Assembly: GCA_900550035.1 (NCBI GenBank)
Contig: URQS01000058.1
Location: forward strand, 1-20,373
DNA from: an uncultured Prevotella sp.
Lineage (GTDB): Bacteria > Bacteroidota > Bacteroidia > Bacteroidales > Bacteroidaceae
Direction of reading: 5' to 3'
DNA: 20,373 bases
In this document: one piece after another, positions 6,060-13,976 of the stretch
Layout: each line of letters starts with the position of its first letter
How positions within the stretch are numbered: the stretch's first letter is position 1
Translations under genes and position numbers: made by a program
The notes under the pieces: generated by a model
Databases searched by the model: none
What the model saw: only the letters and a program-made list of their open reading frames with translations
What the model was told of the DNA's origin: nothing

Positions 6060-8306
6060 TTAGTTCTCCATGAACTTCTTGGCAGCACGCAACTGATGGC
6101 GCATGTTGCTAAGTAGCTGCTGGCTCTCCTGAAGCACGTTGAGATAGACGAGCGACACCTTGAGGTTGCTGTTGTCCTTGGCTTGCTGGATCCGGTCGAT
6201 GTGTTGCTTTCTTACTACTGAGAGATTGTCCTTGCATTGGTCGGCCATAGCAAGAGTGTCGCGATAGTGCTCGAAGCGTGAAGTAGAAATCTGAGCTTCG
6301 GTCTGCTGCATGAGGTCGTTGATATTGTTGCGGACGGCTATAAACTCGTCGATGTAGACCTGGGGCAGCGGATTGAAGTTATTGTCGACGTGCTCCTTGA
6401 TTGGGTCGAGCATACGGCGCAAGCAGTAGAGGTACTGTTCGGAAGAGTTGATGCCCAGATGGAACCATGTGTTGCGCTCGATGGCAATGTCGGCAGGCAC
6501 ACGCTTCAGAGCGAGCAACTCCTGACGTCTGTACTTCTTTAGGATTTCCATTTCCTTGTCGAGGTTGGACAGTACGTGTCTGAGTATCTTCGGACTCTCA
6601 CTCTCCAATCCGTTGATTATTTCGTTGAACTGTGTCAATGTGAAGCGTGTCATGAAGCTCTGTGTACGCGATACGTGCTTCTTGAGCAAGTCCCAGACGA
6701 TTTCGGGGTCGCGGGTGCGCATCATAAGCTGGAACACTTCCTCCTTGCCAGCCTCCTGCTCCTTGCGTTTGTATTTCCTGTTGCTGCGGATAAGCATGAA
6801 GATAACCAATGCCATCAGCAGAACCTTCGCCAAGGCTCCTCCATAGAACATCACGAGGCAGACGAGGGCACATGTGGCGAATGCAACACCGGCTGTGATG
6901 AACCATCCACCGATAACGCTTATCACACCGGTAACGCGGAATACTGCACTCTCGCGACTCCATGCGCGGTCTGCCAATGAAGAACCCATTGCAACCATAA
7001 ATGTCACGTATGTGGTAGACAGGGGCAACTTATAATTAGTACCGATAGTGATGAGCATTGAAGCCAGAACAAGATTGATGGCAGCTCTCACTACGTCGAA
7101 AGCGGCACCGTCGTTAAGCTCCGCCTCCTGCTTGTTGAAGCGTGAGTCAAGCCATCTTCTAAGACCTACGGGCAGCATCTGCGTGATGCTTGAACTTGAA
7201 TCCTGAGTTATTCTCACTACGCCACGAGCCACACGTGACGAACCGAACATCTCATCGCCCTCGTCCTGGCGGCTTAGGTCTACAGAAGTCTTGATTACGT
7301 TGCGGGCTTTCTTAGATGTAGCCATTGCAATAATCATGATGACGCCGGCTGCAAGCAGAAAGAGTGGGGGAGTCTTTGCCGAACCGTTAAGTGATTGCAT
7401 CATATAGTTGGTGGCACCTACAGAGTTGGAGTTGGCCACGAAGTCCTGATAAGAGTCGAGGCCAGCAAGGGGCACACCGATGAAGTTGACAAGGTCGTTG
7501 CCTGCGAAAGCCATGGCAAGGGCGAATGTACCCATGAGCACAATAAACTTGAACACGTTCACCTTGAGCAAATGGATTATCTCCATGACAATGGTAGAAC
7601 CGATGAATGTGTAAATGATCAGAGCAGTCATGTTGTTCTCAATCCACATCCTTGTGTCCTCAGCGATGAAGTGCGACTTGCCCATTCCCTTAAGGAAGAT
7701 GAAGTAAGAAAGGGCTGTGAAGGCGATACCGCCGAAAATGGCTATCGACCAACGTGAATGCTTGCGGTAGTTGAATGTGAACACTATACGTGAGAGCCAC
7801 TGTACAACAATACCGAATACGAAAGCAATGGCTACGCTGACAAAAATTGCCACGATAACGCTTAACGCCTTGTCGGTGTTGAGAAGGTCACCGAATGAGA
7901 GTGATGGGTCGTCTGCAATCTTAATGGCAGCCAGAATGAACGTTCCGCCCAACAGTTCAAACACGAGCGATACGGTAGTTGACGTAGGCATTCCCAAGGT
8001 GTTGAAAATGTCGAGAATGATGACATCGGTTACCATCACGGCGAGGAAGATTGTCATTACGTCGTAGAAGGAGAAGTTGGATGGCTGCATGATTCCATGC
8101 CTTGCAACGTCCATCATTCCCGACGACATTACAGCACCAATCGCCACACCTGCCGATGCTACAATCAATACTGTGCGAAACTTGGCCACCTTGGCACCAA
8201 TCGCACTGTTCAAAAAATTCACGGCATCGTTGCTGACTCCGACAAAAAGGTCGAATATAGCCAGACATAGCAAGAATGCCACAATCACAAGATACATTGT
8301 TTCCAT
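6060..8306 (-). CDS. Inorganic phosphate transporter, PiT family, with PhoU-like C-terminal domain
   Basis: Inner-membrane phosphate permease, 748 residues, much longer than the roughly 350-500 usual for bacterial PiT proteins. The two inverted PiT repeats each show their signature: GVSNDAVNF at 23-31 and AGNDLVNFIGVP at 268-279. Each half also has a proline-serine-threonine motif (GMPTSTTVSLVFELLGG at 105-121 and KLPLSTTYVTFMVAMGSS at 426-443). About ten membrane segments lie between residues 4 and 506. From about 525 to the end the protein is soluble and helical (ILRHVLSNLDKEMEILKKY, LRRMLDPIKEHVDNNF), resembling a PhoU-type bundle that may gate or sense phosphate. Such fusions are typical of Bacteroidota. 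A Pho-box-like array overlaps the promoter, consistent with induction on phosphate limitation. The divergent neighbour is a response regulator. Confidence 0.9.
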   Translation of the reverse strand: METMYLVIVAFLLCLAIFDLFVGVSNDAVNFLNSAIGAKVAKFRTVLIVASAGVAIGAVMSSGMMDVARHGIMQPSNFSFYDVMTIFLAVMVTDVIILDIFNTLGMPTSTTVSLVFELLGGTFILAAIKIADDPSLSFGDLLNTDKALSVIVAIFVSVAIAFVFGIVVQWLSRIVFTFNYRKHSRWSIAIFGGIAFTALSYFIFLKGMGKSHFIAEDTRMWIENNMTALIIYTFIGSTIVMEIIHLLKVNVFKFIVLMGTFALAMAFAGNDLVNFIGVPLAGLDSYQDFVANSNSVGATNYMMQSLNGSAKTPPLFLLAAGVIMIIAMATSKKARNVIKTSVDLSRQDEGDEMFGSSRVARGVVRITQDSSSSITQMLPVGLRRWLDSRFNKQEAELNDGAAFDVVRAAINLVLASMLITIGTNYKLPLSTTYVTFMVAMGSSLADRAWSRESAVFRVTGVISVIGGWFITAGVAFATCALVCLVMFYGGALAKVLLMALVIFMLIRSNRKYKRKEQEAGKEEVFQLMMRTRDPEIVWDLLKKHVSRTQSFMTRFTLTQFNEIINGLESESPKILRHVLSNLDKEMEILKKYRRQELLALKRVPADIAIERNTWFHLGINSSEQYLYCLRRMLDPIKEHVDNNFNPLPQVYIDEFIAVRNNINDLMQQTEAQISTSRFEHYRDTLAMADQCKDNLSVVRKQHIDRIQQAKDNSNLKVSLVYLNVLQESQQLLSNMRHQLRAAKKFMEN

Positions 8307-8356
8307 ATTGCTTTTTATAGTATGAATGGGTTTGTTTTGTATTTTTTTTACGCTTG

Positions 8357-8364
8357 CAAAATTA
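8357..8364 (-). promoter_or_regulatory. -7 promoter box of the PiT gene
   Basis: TAATTTTG on the minus strand matches TAnnTTTG and gives an inferred leader of about 44 nt. The -33 position has no TTTG within the allowed spacing, as expected for an activator-dependent promoter. Confidence 0.5.
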
Positions 8365-8375
8365 TAATTGCAATA

Positions 8376-8413
8376 TTACACGTGGTTTAAACACATATTA
8401 CAATCCTGTTACA
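8376..8413 (-). promoter_or_regulatory. Pho-box-like direct repeat array
   Basis: On the minus strand, reading toward the PiT gene, the pentamers are TGTAA (8413-8409), TGTAA (8402-8398), TTTAA (8391-8387) and TGTAA (8380-8376). Each is separated by exactly 6 bp, an 11-bp period. The array ends 11 bp before the -7 box and occupies the -33 region. Known PhoB/PhoP boxes are 11-bp-period direct repeats (TGTCA in enterics) placed just like this, replacing the -35. Regulator identity is inference. Confidence 0.5.
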
Positions 8414-8461
8414 AGCTACATTTGGGGTTAATGTCTGTTAATAAATTCTGCTAAAGTATTG

Positions 8462-8469
8462 TACTTTCG
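8462..8469 (+). promoter_or_regulatory. Possible -7 box of the response regulator operon
   Basis: TACTTTCG followed by CA matches TAnnTTTG at seven of eight positions, 38 bp before the ATG at 8508. No TTTG lies at the right distance upstream, so support is limited. Confidence 0.35.
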
Positions 8470-8507
8470 CAATAACATCGTAATTTAGTGAAGCAATTAT
8501 AATAACA

Positions 8508-9230
8508 ATGGAAAGATTTAAAGTAATCATAGTGGAAGATGTGCCACTGGAACTCAAAGGCACAGAAGGTATTCTGCGTAATGAAATGCCTGAAGCCGAC
8601 GTTATTGCTACAGCCGATTCGGAAGATGCATTCTGGAGAGAATTCAGGCAAAACAAGCCCGACCTTGTGCTTCTCGACTTGGGGCTTGGAGGCAGCACAA
8701 CGGTGGGAGTGGAGATTTGCCGCAAACTCAAAGGTGAGCATCCGGAAATGAAGGTGCTTATCTTCACAGGCGAAATACTGAACGAACGCCTGTGGGTTGA
8801 TGCTATCGATGCCGGATGCAACGGCATAATACTCAAGAGTGGCGAGATGCTCACCCGTAGCGACATAATGCGGGTGCTGGAGGGAAGGAAATATGTATTC
8901 AACCAGCCTATATTAGAAAAGGTGGTGGAACGCTTCTGCGAGTCGGTACGCAACGTGATGCGGCACAATGATGCTATGATACGTTACGAGATTGATGAGT
9001 ATGATGAGCGCTTCCTGCGCCATCTTGCTCTTGGTTATACTAAAGAACAGATTTCTAATTTGCGAACTATGCCTTTCGGAGTGAAGAGTCTGGAGAAGCG
9101 CCAGAACGAACTCGTACAAAAATTATTTCCTAATGGCAATCAGGGAATGGGCATAAATGCCACCCGCCTTGTAGTAAAGGCTTTTGAACTGCAAATTCTT
9201 GATGTGCAGAATCTATATGCAGATGAGTAG
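8508..9230 (+). CDS. Orphan response regulator, NarL/FixJ-like
   Basis: Cytoplasmic two-component regulator, 240 residues. The receiver domain spans about 5-125: acidic pair E10-D11 (IIVEDVP), phospho-acceptor D57 (LVLLDLGLGG), switch T87 (LIFTGE) and K110 (GIILKSGE) are all present, so it should be phosphorylatable. The C-terminal part (about 160-232) resembles a divergent LuxR/GerE helix-turn-helix: FLRHLALGYTKEQISNL, then GVKSLEKRQNELVQKLF, then ATRLVVKAFELQILD. The usual valine-threonine recognition helix has become KSLEKRQNEL. No histidine kinase is encoded in the window. The next gene, a membrane protein, overlaps its stop codon, so the two are probably translationally coupled and functionally linked. 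The divergent neighbour is a phosphate transporter, but control of it by this protein is unproven. Confidence 0.8.
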   Translation: MERFKVIIVEDVPLELKGTEGILRNEMPEADVIATADSEDAFWREFRQNKPDLVLLDLGLGGSTTVGVEICRKLKGEHPEMKVLIFTGEILNERLWVDAIDAGCNGIILKSGEMLTRSDIMRVLEGRKYVFNQPILEKVVERFCESVRNVMRHNDAMIRYEIDEYDERFLRHLALGYTKEQISNLRTMPFGVKSLEKRQNELVQKLFPNGNQGMGINATRLVVKAFELQILDVQNLYADE

Positions 9231-9834
9231 GAGGCTTTTGACTATAATATCAGCTTATGCCTGTTTGATGCTTTTCTTTCTGCAGATAGCGGTAGTGTTG
9301 GGATCGTGGGTGGCTTCGATACTATATCCCGAACTTGCTATACGCTCGATGTTTGTGGGCGAAAGTGTAAGGTGGTTTTGGAGCAGTTTGGCCGACAATA
9401 TGTCGTCCACGCTATTGGTGTGGCTTCTGTTGTCGGGCGCTATGGCTGAATTGTTTGTAGGAGGCGGACTGCTTAAAGCCATAATGTCATATAAACAAAC
9501 TACTGATTATGAACGGATGGCTCTAATAGTTGTAGCGTGGGAATTAGTGGCAATGGTCATAGTGCTTTTCTTTCTTGCCTTTGTTCCGCATGCTGTACTG
9601 CTTAGCGCGCTTGGAACGATTACTCCCAATTCCTATCTAGATAGTTTCGTGATAATGGTCATAGTAGGAGTATGCATTATGTCATTGACATATGGTATGG
9701 TGACTGGCCGATATTCCACGTTTGTAGATACTTTTAGTGCTGCCGCAACAGGTGTAGCTACGACAGCACCATTAGTTATTGTGTATTTGTTGGCAGCAGA
9801 ACTGTATAGTTCTGTTGTTTGGATATTTAATTGA
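9223..9834 (+). CDS. Polytopic inner-membrane protein, unknown function
   Basis: Product of 203 residues from ATG 9223 (MSRRLLTIISAYACLMLFFL), whose start overlaps the response regulator stop (ATGAGTAG). ATG codons at 9217 and 9184 are alternatives in the same frame. About five hydrophobic spans are visible: residues 5-33, 58-80, 96-120, 136-158 and 172-198. The segment VRWFWSSLADNMSSTLLVWLLLSGAMAELFVGGGL faintly recalls the N-terminal part of AbgT-type transporters, but the protein is less than half their length, so I assign no transport function. Its coupling to an orphan response regulator suggests a membrane partner. Its 3' end overlaps the convergent NUDIX gene by 8 bp. Confidence 0.65.
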   Translation: MSRRLLTIISAYACLMLFFLQIAVVLGSWVASILYPELAIRSMFVGESVRWFWSSLADNMSSTLLVWLLLSGAMAELFVGGGLLKAIMSYKQTTDYERMALIVVAWELVAMVIVLFFLAFVPHAVLLSALGTITPNSYLDSFVIMVIVGVCIMSLTYGMVTGRYSTFVDTFSAAATGVATTAPLVIVYLLAAELYSSVVWIFN

Positions 9835-10363
9835 TATTGAGGTTGTCAAAGACAAGCCCTTTTTGCAACACCTTGTCAAACTCGTTCTCGAAGTTGGGAG
9901 TGAAAACCGACTTGCCGATATTCTCCAATATCTCGTCGAGACTCCAGTAGCGTCCGCCGTCCAGCTCGTCTGTGCTCGGATGTATAGGCTCGTCGTAAAT
10001 GGTGTAAAACACATTGACAAGCTCTTTCTCTACACGGCTTTCAAACACGTACGATTTTATGAAGACGGGCTTGAATAGCATAATACCCAACTCTTCAGAC
10101 ACCTCACGTTGCAGAGCCTCATCAATACTCTCGCCATAGTCAACGTGTCCACCGCATGCCGTGTCCCATTTGCCAGGCTGAATGTCTTTCCATTCAGGAC
10201 GTTTCTGTAGATAAAGTCCTTTCTGTCGGTTGAAGACATGCAGATGAACTACGGGGTGAAGTTGCTTCGAACCATCGTGTGCTTCGCCCCTTGAAATGTG
10301 GCCTATAACGTTTCCGCTTTCGTCAACGAGTGGAAAACATTCATTGTTATTGTCTTTTTTCAT
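9827..10363 (-). CDS. NUDIX hydrolase, YfcD/isopentenyl-diphosphate isomerase-like
   Basis: Cytoplasmic NUDIX-fold protein of 178 residues. The Nudix box is complete at 72-94: G-x5-E-x7-REVSEELGI (GGHVDYGESIDEALQ precedes it), giving the metal-binding glutamates E87, E90 and E91. Upstream, LHPVVHLHVFNRQKGLYLQKR and GKWDTACGGH follow the layout of YfcD-like and IPP isomerase-like members. The substrate is not predictable: a nucleoside diphosphate derivative is possible, as is a prenyl diphosphate. It follows ispE by 83 bp on the same strand with no terminator between them, so it may be co-transcribed. That pairing makes an isoprenoid-related role worth considering, but it is only context. The gene ends tail to tail with the membrane protein gene, overlapping 8 bp. 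Confidence 0.85.
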   Translation of the reverse strand: MKKDNNNECFPLVDESGNVIGHISRGEAHDGSKQLHPVVHLHVFNRQKGLYLQKRPEWKDIQPGKWDTACGGHVDYGESIDEALQREVSEELGIMLFKPVFIKSYVFESRVEKELVNVFYTIYDEPIHPSTDELDGGRYWSLDEILENIGKSVFTPNFENEFDKVLQKGLVFDNLNIN

Positions 10364-10446
10364 GTTAACTTAATCTTCTTTCGTCATTTAGTATTTCGGA
10401 TTTTTTTATTCCGATTTGCAGTTTCTTCATTCAGTTTTCATTCTAA

Positions 10447-11292
10447 TTACAAACTGATGGTGTAGATTTTGCTGCTGTTGAAAACGTTGTGTATAGAGTC
10501 TTTGTCGGGTGTGGTCTTGAATATTCCGAAAATAGAACTACCGCTACCGCTCATTTGGGCATAGGATGCTCCAGCTTCGTACAGTTTGTTTTTGATTTCC
10601 TGTAGTTCGGGATATTGGGCGAATACACTTTCTTCAAAATCGTTGGTCAGTAATCCTTTCCATTGTTCTATTGGCATTGCTACAATCTCGCGGCATGACA
10701 CTTTAGGCATGCGTGGAGTAATTCCTGCAAAAGCCTCCTTGGTTGAGACTGATACCTGTGGCTTTACAATAACGAGAGTGTAACCGTTTAATGTATTGTT
10801 AGTGATTTTTACTGGCGACAGAATCTCGCCAATACCCTCGGCATAAGCAGGCTCAGCATTGATGAAGAATGGGCAGTCGGCTCCAAGACGTGCAGCATAC
10901 TTTTCTAGTTCGGCATTGCCTGCATTGATACGAAAACGTTGGTCTAGCAGCTTCAGCATGAAAGCAGCATCGCTCGAACCGCCACCAAGTCCGGCCTGGC
11001 TCGGAATACGTTTGTACAGATGTGCATGGATACGTGGTATCTCATAATCGGCAGCCAGCATGTTGTAGGCTTTCACCACAAGATTGTCAGCCTCGTTGCA
11101 GCATATTCCGTCGCCGCTAACTTTAAGGTCGCAATTCATGTCAGACGGGAACTGCTCGCTCATGGTCTTTATCTCCAAAGCATCACAAAGCTGCACGGGC
11201 ACGAATACTGTCTGCAGATTGTGATAGCCGTCGTTTCGCTTCTCGACGATATTGAGTCCGAGATTTATTTTTGCGCAAGGAAAATCAATCAT
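10447..11292 (-). CDS. ispE: 4-diphosphocytidyl-2-C-methyl-D-erythritol kinase
   Basis: GHMP kinase of the MEP (non-mevalonate) isoprenoid pathway. It uses ATP to phosphorylate the 2-hydroxyl of CDP-methylerythritol in the cytoplasm. The product is 281 residues, usual for IspE. The substrate-binding N-terminus is CAKINLGLNIVEKRNDGYH (K8), the ATP loop is PSQAGLGGGSSDAA (97-110), the catalytic Asp is D139 (RLGADCPFFI), and the third GHMP motif is SGSGSSIFGIF at about 248-258. I start at ATG 11292 (MIDFPCAKIN). The longer frame from 11337 would place the upstream gene's terminator stem inside the coding region and add residues absent from the family. It probably heads a unit with the NUDIX gene. 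Confidence 0.93.
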   Translation of the reverse strand: MIDFPCAKINLGLNIVEKRNDGYHNLQTVFVPVQLCDALEIKTMSEQFPSDMNCDLKVSGDGICCNEADNLVVKAYNMLAADYEIPRIHAHLYKRIPSQAGLGGGSSDAAFMLKLLDQRFRINAGNAELEKYAARLGADCPFFINAEPAYAEGIGEILSPVKITNNTLNGYTLVIVKPQVSVSTKEAFAGITPRMPKVSCREIVAMPIEQWKGLLTNDFEESVFAQYPELQEIKNKLYEAGASYAQMSGSGSSIFGIFKTTPDKDSIHNVFNSSKIYTISL

Positions 11293-11321
11293 ATAATATA
11301 ATGTGTATTGGGGAAATACAA

Positions 11322-11365
11322 GAGGGGATGTGCTCACACATTCATTGCATGAAGCATATCCCCTC
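11322..11365 (-). terminator. Terminator of maeB
   Basis: GAGGGGATGTGCT (11322-11334) pairs with AGCATATCCCCTC (11353-11365): 13 pairs including one G-U, 18-nt loop. It lies 18 bp past the malic enzyme stop. The following minus-strand bases (TTGTATTTCC) are U-rich but interrupted. Confidence 0.7.
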
Positions 11366-11383
11366 AGGTTTTCAGTTAATATA

Positions 11384-13672
11384 TTATTTCTCTCTCTTTA
11401 TCTTGTCAACGTAAGCATCTATAACAGCCACGGCTGTGATGTTGACGATGTCACGTACCGAGCTTTCGAAGTCGGTAAAGTGGATAGGCTTGTTAAGACC
11501 CATCTGGATTGGGCCGATGATTTCAGCATCTGGATCTAATGCTTGCAACAACTTGTAACTGCCCTGGGCGCTACTCATATTGGGAAATACAAGTGTGTTG
11601 ACATCCAGTCCCTTCAAGCGTGTAAATGGATACTTGTCGTCACGAAGCTGCTTGTTGAGTGCAAAATTAACCTGCATCTCACCGTCTATAATCATGTCGG
11701 GATAACGCGACTGCAGAGTCTCTACGGCGTTGTGAACCTTTACCGGGCTTCCAATCTCGTCAGTACCGAAGTTAGAGTAGCTAATCATGGCAATGTGTGG
11801 CTCCTCATTGAAGAACTGTACTGTATTGGCAGACAGACGGGCGATGTCAATGAGTACGTTCTCGTCAGGATGACGGTTGATGAGTGTATCCGAGAGGAAG
11901 AACACGCCCTTCTTGGTATTGAGGATGTGCATTGTGGCGAATGTGTTGAATTCAGGACGTATGCCGATAACCTCCTTGGCCACCTTGATAGTGTTGGAGT
12001 ATTTGGTATACAAGCCAGTGATGAATGCGTCAGCGTCGCCCGTCTCTACCATCATCATACCGAAGTAGTTGCGCTCGTACATCTTGTCGTAAGCTTCCTC
12101 GAAGGTGTAACCCTGACGTGCACGTTTCTTTGCCAAATGCTTGGCGTAAGTGGCACGTCTGCCTTGCTCCTGGTCGGCGCGCATGTCAATCAGTTCAATA
12201 CCGTCAAGATTGAGTTTCAAACGCTCAGCCACACGGCGCAAGCGGTCGGGATTGCCCAACAGGATAGGGTAGCAGAAGCCTTCTGTTTTGGCCTGTACTG
12301 CAGCCTTCATCATGGAAGGATGGGCACCTTCGGCAAATACTACGCGCTGCGGATGCATGCGTGCAGTATCGTGCAGATTGCGTGTCAGCTTGGTTTCCTG
12401 GCCGAGCAACTCCATAAGGTTCTTCTTGTATGAATCCCAGTCGGTTATTGTCTTTCTTGCTACTCCACTTTCGATAGCAGCTTTTGCCACAGCGGCACTA
12501 ACTTCTGTGATAAGACGTGGGTCAACAGGTTTCGGAATGAAATACTTAGGTCCGAAGCTTAAATCGTTGACATGGTAAACTTCATTTACAATGTCGGGAA
12601 CAGGTTGCTTTGCCAAGTCGGCAATAGCGTGTACGGCAGCCATCTTCATCTCTTCGTTGATAGCTTTGGCATGAACGTCAAGAGCACCACGGAAGATGTA
12701 TGGGAAACCTATTACGTTGTTGATCTGGTTTGGGTAGTCGCTACGTCCGGTCGACATGAGCACATCAGGACGGCTTGCCATTGCATCCTCGTAGCTGATT
12801 TCTGGTACGGGGTTGGCAAGAGCAAACACGATAGGCGAATCAGCCATTGAACGTATCATATCCTGCGAAAGCACATTGCCCTTTGACAGGCCTACGAATA
12901 CGTCTGCACCATTAATAGCTTCCTCAAGAGTGTGGATGTCTGTTCGTTTGGTAGCAAACATCTGCTTCTGTGGGGTAAGGTTAGGGCGGTCGGCTGTGAT
13001 TACGCCTTTAGAGTCGAGCATTACTATATTCTCTACCTTTGCTCCCAATGCCACATAAAGCTTTGTGCAGCTGATGGCAGCCGCGCCGGCACCATTCACA
13101 ACAATGCGCACATTGGCTATATCCTTGCCTGCCACTTCAAGAGCGTTCTTCAGTCCGGCAGCCGAGATGATGGCAGTACCATGCTGGTCGTCGTGCATTA
13201 CAGGAATATCGAGAGTCTTCTTCAGACGCTCTTCAATGTAGAAGCATTCAGGAGCCTTGATGTCCTCAAGGTTGATGCCGCCAAATGTTGGGGCTATCTT
13301 CTCTACAGCCTCGCAGAACTTCTCTGGGTCTTTCTCGTCGACCTCAATGTCAAACACATCGATTCCTCCGTATATCTTAAACAGAAGTCCCTTGCCTTCC
13401 ATTACTGGCTTGCCGCTCATGGCACCAATGTCGCCAAGGCCGAGTACGGCAGTACCGTTAGATATTACAGCAACAAGGTTACCTTTGTCAGTATACTTGT
13501 ATACATCATCAGGATTGCTCTGGATTTCCAAACAAGGGAAAGCCACTCCGGGGGAATATGCAAGACTAAGGTCGGTTTGGGTGTGGTAAGGTTTTGTCGG
13601 CTTGACTTCTATTTTGCCAGGACGACCGCTTTGGTGGTATTCCAGAGCGCTTTCTTTTGTGATTTTTACCAT
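11384..13672 (-). CDS. maeB: NADP-type malic enzyme with C-terminal phosphotransacetylase-like domain
   Basis: Oxidatively decarboxylates malate to pyruvate, making NADPH, in the cytoplasm. The 762 residues match the long MaeB form. The malic domain holds the catalytic Tyr39 (LAYSPGVAFP), Lys94 (VMEGKGLLF), metal-binding E136-D137 (GINLEDIKAP) and D161-D162 (VMHDDQHGTA). The nucleotide-binding fold has VVNGAGAAAI at about 191-200, and ALANPVPEI lies near 305. From about 430 a phosphotransacetylase-like domain follows (RVVFAEGAHPSMMKAA, ILLGNPDRLRRVAERL, PNMSSAQGSYKLLQALDPDAEIIGP). In known MaeB proteins that domain is regulatory, binding acetyl-CoA, and not catalytic. It has its own promoter and terminator. 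Together with ppdK in this window it covers the malate-pyruvate-PEP node. Confidence 0.93.
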   Translation of the reverse strand: MVKITKESALEYHQSGRPGKIEVKPTKPYHTQTDLSLAYSPGVAFPCLEIQSNPDDVYKYTDKGNLVAVISNGTAVLGLGDIGAMSGKPVMEGKGLLFKIYGGIDVFDIEVDEKDPEKFCEAVEKIAPTFGGINLEDIKAPECFYIEERLKKTLDIPVMHDDQHGTAIISAAGLKNALEVAGKDIANVRIVVNGAGAAAISCTKLYVALGAKVENIVMLDSKGVITADRPNLTPQKQMFATKRTDIHTLEEAINGADVFVGLSKGNVLSQDMIRSMADSPIVFALANPVPEISYEDAMASRPDVLMSTGRSDYPNQINNVIGFPYIFRGALDVHAKAINEEMKMAAVHAIADLAKQPVPDIVNEVYHVNDLSFGPKYFIPKPVDPRLITEVSAAVAKAAIESGVARKTITDWDSYKKNLMELLGQETKLTRNLHDTARMHPQRVVFAEGAHPSMMKAAVQAKTEGFCYPILLGNPDRLRRVAERLKLNLDGIELIDMRADQEQGRRATYAKHLAKKRARQGYTFEEAYDKMYERNYFGMMMVETGDADAFITGLYTKYSNTIKVAKEVIGIRPEFNTFATMHILNTKKGVFFLSDTLINRHPDENVLIDIARLSANTVQFFNEEPHIAMISYSNFGTDEIGSPVKVHNAVETLQSRYPDMIIDGEMQVNFALNKQLRDDKYPFTRLKGLDVNTLVFPNMSSAQGSYKLLQALDPDAEIIGPIQMGLNKPIHFTDFESSVRDIVNITAVAVIDAYVDKIKREK

Positions 13673-13718
13673 TTTTATTCTGTTTTTGTTATTTTATATA
13701 CAAACTTATAATACGATA

Positions 13719-13750
13719 CAAAAGTAACTAAAAACATGAGAATGAGCAAC
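13719..13750 (-). promoter_or_regulatory. Promoter of maeB
   Basis: On the minus strand GTTG (13750-13747), N20, TACTTTTG (13726-13719): the -7 box is an exact TAnnTTTG match and the -33 fits three of four bases. The leader is about 40 nt. Confidence 0.6.
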
Positions 13751-13810
13751 ATTATTTACTTTTTTTTTGATTATTAATTACTTGTCTAAACATGTTAGAT
13801 TTAAGTTGGT

Positions 13811-13876
13811 TTAATAAAGTTGAATTTTAGACTTGTTAAAGTGGTCTTTTAATCTTATTAAAGTTATCTATTGTAG
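13811..13876. repeat. Three tandem 22-bp imperfect repeats upstream of the TetR gene
   Basis: Units start at 13811, 13833 and 13855; each begins TTNNTAAAGT, and the TAAAGT cores lie at 13815, 13837 and 13859, exactly 22 bp (two helical turns) apart. Units 1 and 2 agree at 15 of 22 bases, units 2 and 3 at 14. They end 33 bp before the TetR -33 region. The rest of the 304-bp gap (13673-13976) holds only the two divergent promoters and AT-rich DNA. Confidence 0.45.
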
Positions 13877-13908
13877 TCTTAAATGTATTATATTTTTTTT
13901 CTGAAAAC

Positions 13909-13940
13909 TATGAGCCAACCAAAAGTTTTTTGTAACTTTG
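13909..13940 (+). promoter_or_regulatory. Promoter of the TetR-family gene
   Basis: TATG (13909-13912), N20, TAACTTTG (13933-13940) followed by CA. The -7 box is an exact consensus match, the -33 fits three of four. The leader is about 30 nt before ATG 13977. Confidence 0.6.
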
Positions 13941-13976
13941 CACCATACTCATAATATATACAGATAATACATACAG

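Noticed and set aside
8438..8968. 176-codon minus-strand open frame
   Set aside because: Antisense to the response regulator, whose receiver motifs are intact.
10391..10414. Hairpin between ispE and the NUDIX gene as a terminator
   Set aside because: Only about 5 bp of stem (TCGGA/TCCGA) can form and no U-run follows.
11293..11337. Longer ispE start at 11337
   Set aside because: It overlaps the stem of the maeB terminator, and IspE proteins begin close to the AKINLGL motif.
11543..12433. 296-codon open frame on the plus strand, with another of 259 codons at 12932-13711
   Set aside because: Both lie antisense within maeB, whose conserved motifs are continuous; they reflect codon bias of the real gene.
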